A DNA stretch of 7,352 nt from Ferrovaceae bacterium. Lineage in GTDB: Bacteria; Pseudomonadota; Gammaproteobacteria; Burkholderiales; Ferrovaceae. Under the pieces are notes generated by a model that was not told the origin of the DNA, ran no database searches, and was given only the letters and a program-made list of their open reading frames with translations. The translations under genes and the position numbers were made by a program. Positions 5,625-7,352 of the stretch are shown here, piece by piece (the first letter of the stretch is position 1; each line of letters begins with the position of its first letter). The stretch spans positions 1 through 7,352 of the forward strand of contig DAIDTL010000050.1 in NCBI GenBank assembly GCA_027457225.1. The letters run 5' to 3'.

Positions 5625-6278
5625 ATGAATATAGAACAAGCCCGCTTTAATATGGTTGAGCAGCAAATTCGACCCTGGGAAGTACTGGACACCACGGTAC
5701 TTGATCTGCTTTATGAAGTGCGCCGTGAGGATTTTGTCCCTGAGGCCTGGCGCGGTTTGGCCTTTGTGGACATGGAGATTCCGCTTGGGTTGGGGGAAAC
5801 CATGTTGTCCCCAAAGATGGAGGCGCGCCTCATTCAGGAATTGCATATCAAAAAGTCCGACCGGGTACTGGAAGTGGGGACCGGAAGCGGATATATGGCG
5901 GCTTTGCTCAGTCGGCTTGCTGCGACAGTGACTACCGTGGAAATCCACCCCGAACTCGCCGTGAGGGCCGCCAGAAACCTGAAGGCTCGTGGTTATGATA
6001 ACGTCCTGGTGGAAGTGGGTGATGCTGCACAAGGCTGGCGCCCCGGGGAACAATGGGACGTCATCGTGCTGACTGGATCTGTTCCGGTGCTGCCGCAATC
6101 CTTCCTTGATGCGATCGCCCCCGGGGGTTGCCTGTTGGCCATTGTAGGGGATGCGCCGGCAATGGAGGCCATTCACTGGAAACAGGACAGTAACGGTGTG
6201 TTGCGATCTGAAACCCTGTTCGAAACGGTCATTCCTTCTCTCCACCACGCGCTTCAGCCGGCACGGTTTCAGTTCTAG
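5625..6278 (+). CDS. Protein-L-isoaspartate O-methyltransferase-like SAM methyltransferase
   Basis: This is a class I SAM-dependent methyltransferase of the PCMT family, whose canonical members repair isoaspartyl residues in damaged proteins. The 217 residues are normal length. Visible are the N-terminus EQARFNMVEQQIRPW (4-18), REDFVPEAWRGLAF (34-47), the SAM-binding motif I VLEVGTGSGY (81-90), GDAAQGW (132-138) and IVLTGSVPVLP (147-157). The catalytic loop differs: where E. coli Pcm has TISQPYMVAR, this reads TMLSPKMEAR (59-68), so the conserved Ser becomes Leu61. Repair activity is therefore uncertain; a related methyl-transfer role is possible. I chose the ATG at 5625 because homologues begin there and it lies downstream of the predicted promoter; the frame stays open to 5460 but that stretch is spacer. 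A weak GGAA (5613-5616) is the only ribosome site. It is convergent with greB. Confidence 0.85.
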   Translation: MNIEQARFNMVEQQIRPWEVLDTTVLDLLYEVRREDFVPEAWRGLAFVDMEIPLGLGETMLSPKMEARLIQELHIKKSDRVLEVGTGSGYMAALLSRLAATVTTVEIHPELAVRAARNLKARGYDNVLVEVGDAAQGWRPGEQWDVIVLTGSVPVLPQSFLDAIAPGGCLLAIVGDAPAMEAIHWKQDSNGVLRSETLFETVIPSLHHALQPARFQF

Positions 6279-6300
6279 ATCTGAAGGATCCTGAAAGGTT

Positions 6301-6873
6301 TCAACGGTCTGGAAGTGCCCCAGATTCATAACGGACTTCCCTGATTTCCAGCTCCCGAGGCCCTGCAGGACTCTGAAAGCGGGCCAGGTCTCCTTCGCGT
6401 AACTTGAGCAGTGCCCGGGCCAGAGGCGAAATCCAGCTGATGTGTCCGCGCGCGGGATCGATTTCATCCACTCCTACGATGCGATAGGTTTCCGATACAC
6501 CAGACTCATTGCTGACGGTGACCGTGGCCCCAAAAAAAACCTGGTCGTTCCCCGCCTGAAGGATCGGATCAACCACCTGGGCAATTTCCAGGCGTTTGGT
6601 GAGAAAACGCAGGCGTCTGTCGATTTCGCGCAGACGTTTCTTGCCATAAATGTAGTCCCCGTTCTCCGAACGGTCGCCATTGGAGGCGGCCCACGCTACG
6701 GTCTCTACGACCTTGGGGCGATCGACCCGGATCAGGTATTCCATTTCATTGCATAAGCGGGCGTGCCCGGCCGGAGTAATGTAGTTGGGGACTCCCTTGG
6801 GCAAACCGGGCATGGGCTCGGAAGGCTCGTCTTCGAGTCCGGAATCAGCTTCTCGGGTAAAAGCTTTGCTCAT
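6301..6873 (-). CDS. greB: Transcription elongation factor GreB
   Basis: GreB rescues backtracked RNA polymerase by stimulating cleavage of the nascent RNA 3' end through the secondary channel. The protein has 190 residues against 158 in E. coli. The GreA/GreB coiled coil spans roughly 33-105, with the tip motif WAASNGDRSENGDY (61-74) carrying the acidic Asp67 and Glu70 that hold the catalytic Mg. KKRLREIDRRLRFLTKR (78-94) and VFFGATV (112-118) are GreB-type rather than GreA-type. The C-terminal FKBP-like domain includes RIVGVDEID and ISPLARALLKLREGDL (148-163). An extra N-terminal tail of about 30 residues, acidic and proline-rich (8-27), accounts for the length; I recall similar tails in Betaproteobacteria. 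The ATG overlaps the waaA stop by four bases (ATGA) and lacks a clear ribosome site, implying coupled translation. Confidence 0.96.
   Translation of the reverse strand: MSKAFTREADSGLEDEPSEPMPGLPKGVPNYITPAGHARLCNEMEYLIRVDRPKVVETVAWAASNGDRSENGDYIYGKKRLREIDRRLRFLTKRLEIAQVVDPILQAGNDQVFFGATVTVSNESGVSETYRIVGVDEIDPARGHISWISPLARALLKLREGDLARFQSPAGPRELEIREVRYESGALPDR
6870..6873 (-). other. ATGA stop/start overlap joining waaA and greB
   Basis: The waaA TGA (6872-6870) and the greB ATG (6873-6871) share bases. No Shine-Dalgarno-like purine run precedes the greB ATG (the upstream bases are pyrimidine-rich), so greB is probably translated by ribosomes finishing waaA. Confidence 0.75.
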
Positions 6874-7352
6874 AAGGGGTTGGATAGATAACGTTCGATC
6901 AGGGATAGAATTTTATGAGCGGCACCTTGATGTTGCAATGTAAATTGTCGTCCGGCAGCGCCCATGCGCTGACGACGTTCTTCATCCCGCAACAAGGCTG
7001 GAAGTACGGTAAGCAATTCCGAAACGTTTTGCAGGCGTAATGCAGCGCCTGCGGCAATGGCCCATTCGGCAGCATCCAGGAAATTGTAGGTGTGGGGGCC
7101 GATCAGAACCGGGCAACCTGCGGCAGTCGCTTCAATCAGATTTTGCCCCCCAAAGGGGAGCAGGCTGCCGCCGATGAGTGCCACATCGGCAATCTGGTAG
7201 TAGCCCTGGAGTTCACCCATGCTGTCGCCCAGTAATACTTGCACATCTGCCGGGACGTGACGGTTTTCCGAGCGGCGTATGAAAGGAATCCCAAGACTGG
7301 TCAATAGTGCAGCCACTTCGTTAAAGCGTTGCGGGTGGCGCGGAACGAGGAT
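6870..7352 (-). CDS. waaA: 3-deoxy-D-manno-octulosonic acid (Kdo) transferase WaaA, C-terminal part (cut by right window edge)
   Basis: WaaA (KdtA) is an inner-membrane-associated GT-B glycosyltransferase that adds Kdo from CMP-Kdo to the lipid A precursor, an early and usually essential step of LPS synthesis. The visible 160 residues run in frame to the edge and form the C-terminal Rossmann domain: VPRHPQRFNE near the edge, VLLGDSMGELQGYY (a GD-MGE nucleotide-sugar motif), ADVALIGGSLLPFGGQN, then LIEATAAGCPVLIGPHTYNF. Full proteins are about 420 residues, so well over half, including the acceptor domain, is off the window. The Met/Val near 7316 is internal and not the start. The TGA stop shares ATGA with the start of greB, making the two a co-transcribed pair. 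Confidence 0.94.
   Translation of the reverse strand: MLVPRHPQRFNEVAALLTSLGIPFIRRSENRHVPADVQVLLGDSMGELQGYYQIADVALIGGSLLPFGGQNLIEATAAGCPVLIGPHTYNFLDAAEWAIAAGAALRLQNVSELLTVLPALLRDEERRQRMGAAGRQFTLQHQGAAHKILSLIERYLSNPL

Noticed and set aside
6267..6303. Terminator between the methyltransferase and greB
   Set aside because: Short TTTCAG/CTGAAA and TGAAA/TTTCA inverted repeats exist, but they are AT-rich, compete with each other, and no T-run follows on either strand.
5490..6467. 325-codon open frame on the minus strand opposite the methyltransferase
   Set aside because: It is fully antisense to a recognisable SAM methyltransferase and overlaps greB in another frame. Its translation is rich in Arg, His, Pro and Gln with no domain I recognise. 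It is a shadow of codon bias.

Overview
The window is an ordinary, gene-dense stretch of a proteobacterial chromosome. Eight protein genes fill almost all of it, no stretch over 300 bases lacks a gene, and I see no tRNA, rRNA, mobile element, CRISPR array or plasmid feature. The styles of ThiC (N-terminus), ThiD, the acidic-tailed GreB and the divergent isoaspartate methyltransferase-like protein all point to Betaproteobacteria or a close relative. WaaA shows a Gram-negative, LPS-making cell. GC looks moderate, in the low-to-mid 50s by eye. Genus cannot be fixed by reading alone.

Layout from left to right: (1) thiE (5' part only) and thiD, minus strand, overlapping by 11 bp. (2) A 124-bp divergent spacer and a rubredoxin gene on the plus strand. 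(3) Convergent with it after 5 bp, a tight minus-strand block transcribed dctA -> thiC -> uppP, with gaps of 16 and 4 bp. (4) A 205-bp divergent spacer holding candidate promoters for both sides and three palindromes. (5) A plus-strand isoaspartate methyltransferase-like gene. (6) Convergent with it after 22 bp, a minus-strand pair waaA -> greB (waaA is cut by the right edge) that shares an ATGA stop/start overlap.

Functionally the clearest theme is thiamine biosynthesis. ThiC makes HMP-phosphate, ThiD phosphorylates it to HMP-diphosphate, and ThiE joins that to the thiazole phosphate to give thiamine phosphate. The three genes lie in two separate minus-strand transcription blocks. thiC sits inside a block with a C4-dicarboxylate symporter (dctA) and undecaprenyl-diphosphate phosphatase (uppP), an odd mixture of transport, cofactor and envelope functions. 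No TPP riboswitch is visible before thiC, before dctA or before thiD. uppP (lipid carrier recycling) and waaA (Kdo transfer to lipid A) are both envelope genes but belong to different blocks.

I found no unknown multi-gene system. The points most worth a second look are the thiC arrangement without a visible riboswitch, the palindrome-rich dctA/pcm spacer, an identical CTGA-ATG start context on all three genes of the dctA-thiC-uppP block, and a changed active-site motif in the methyltransferase.
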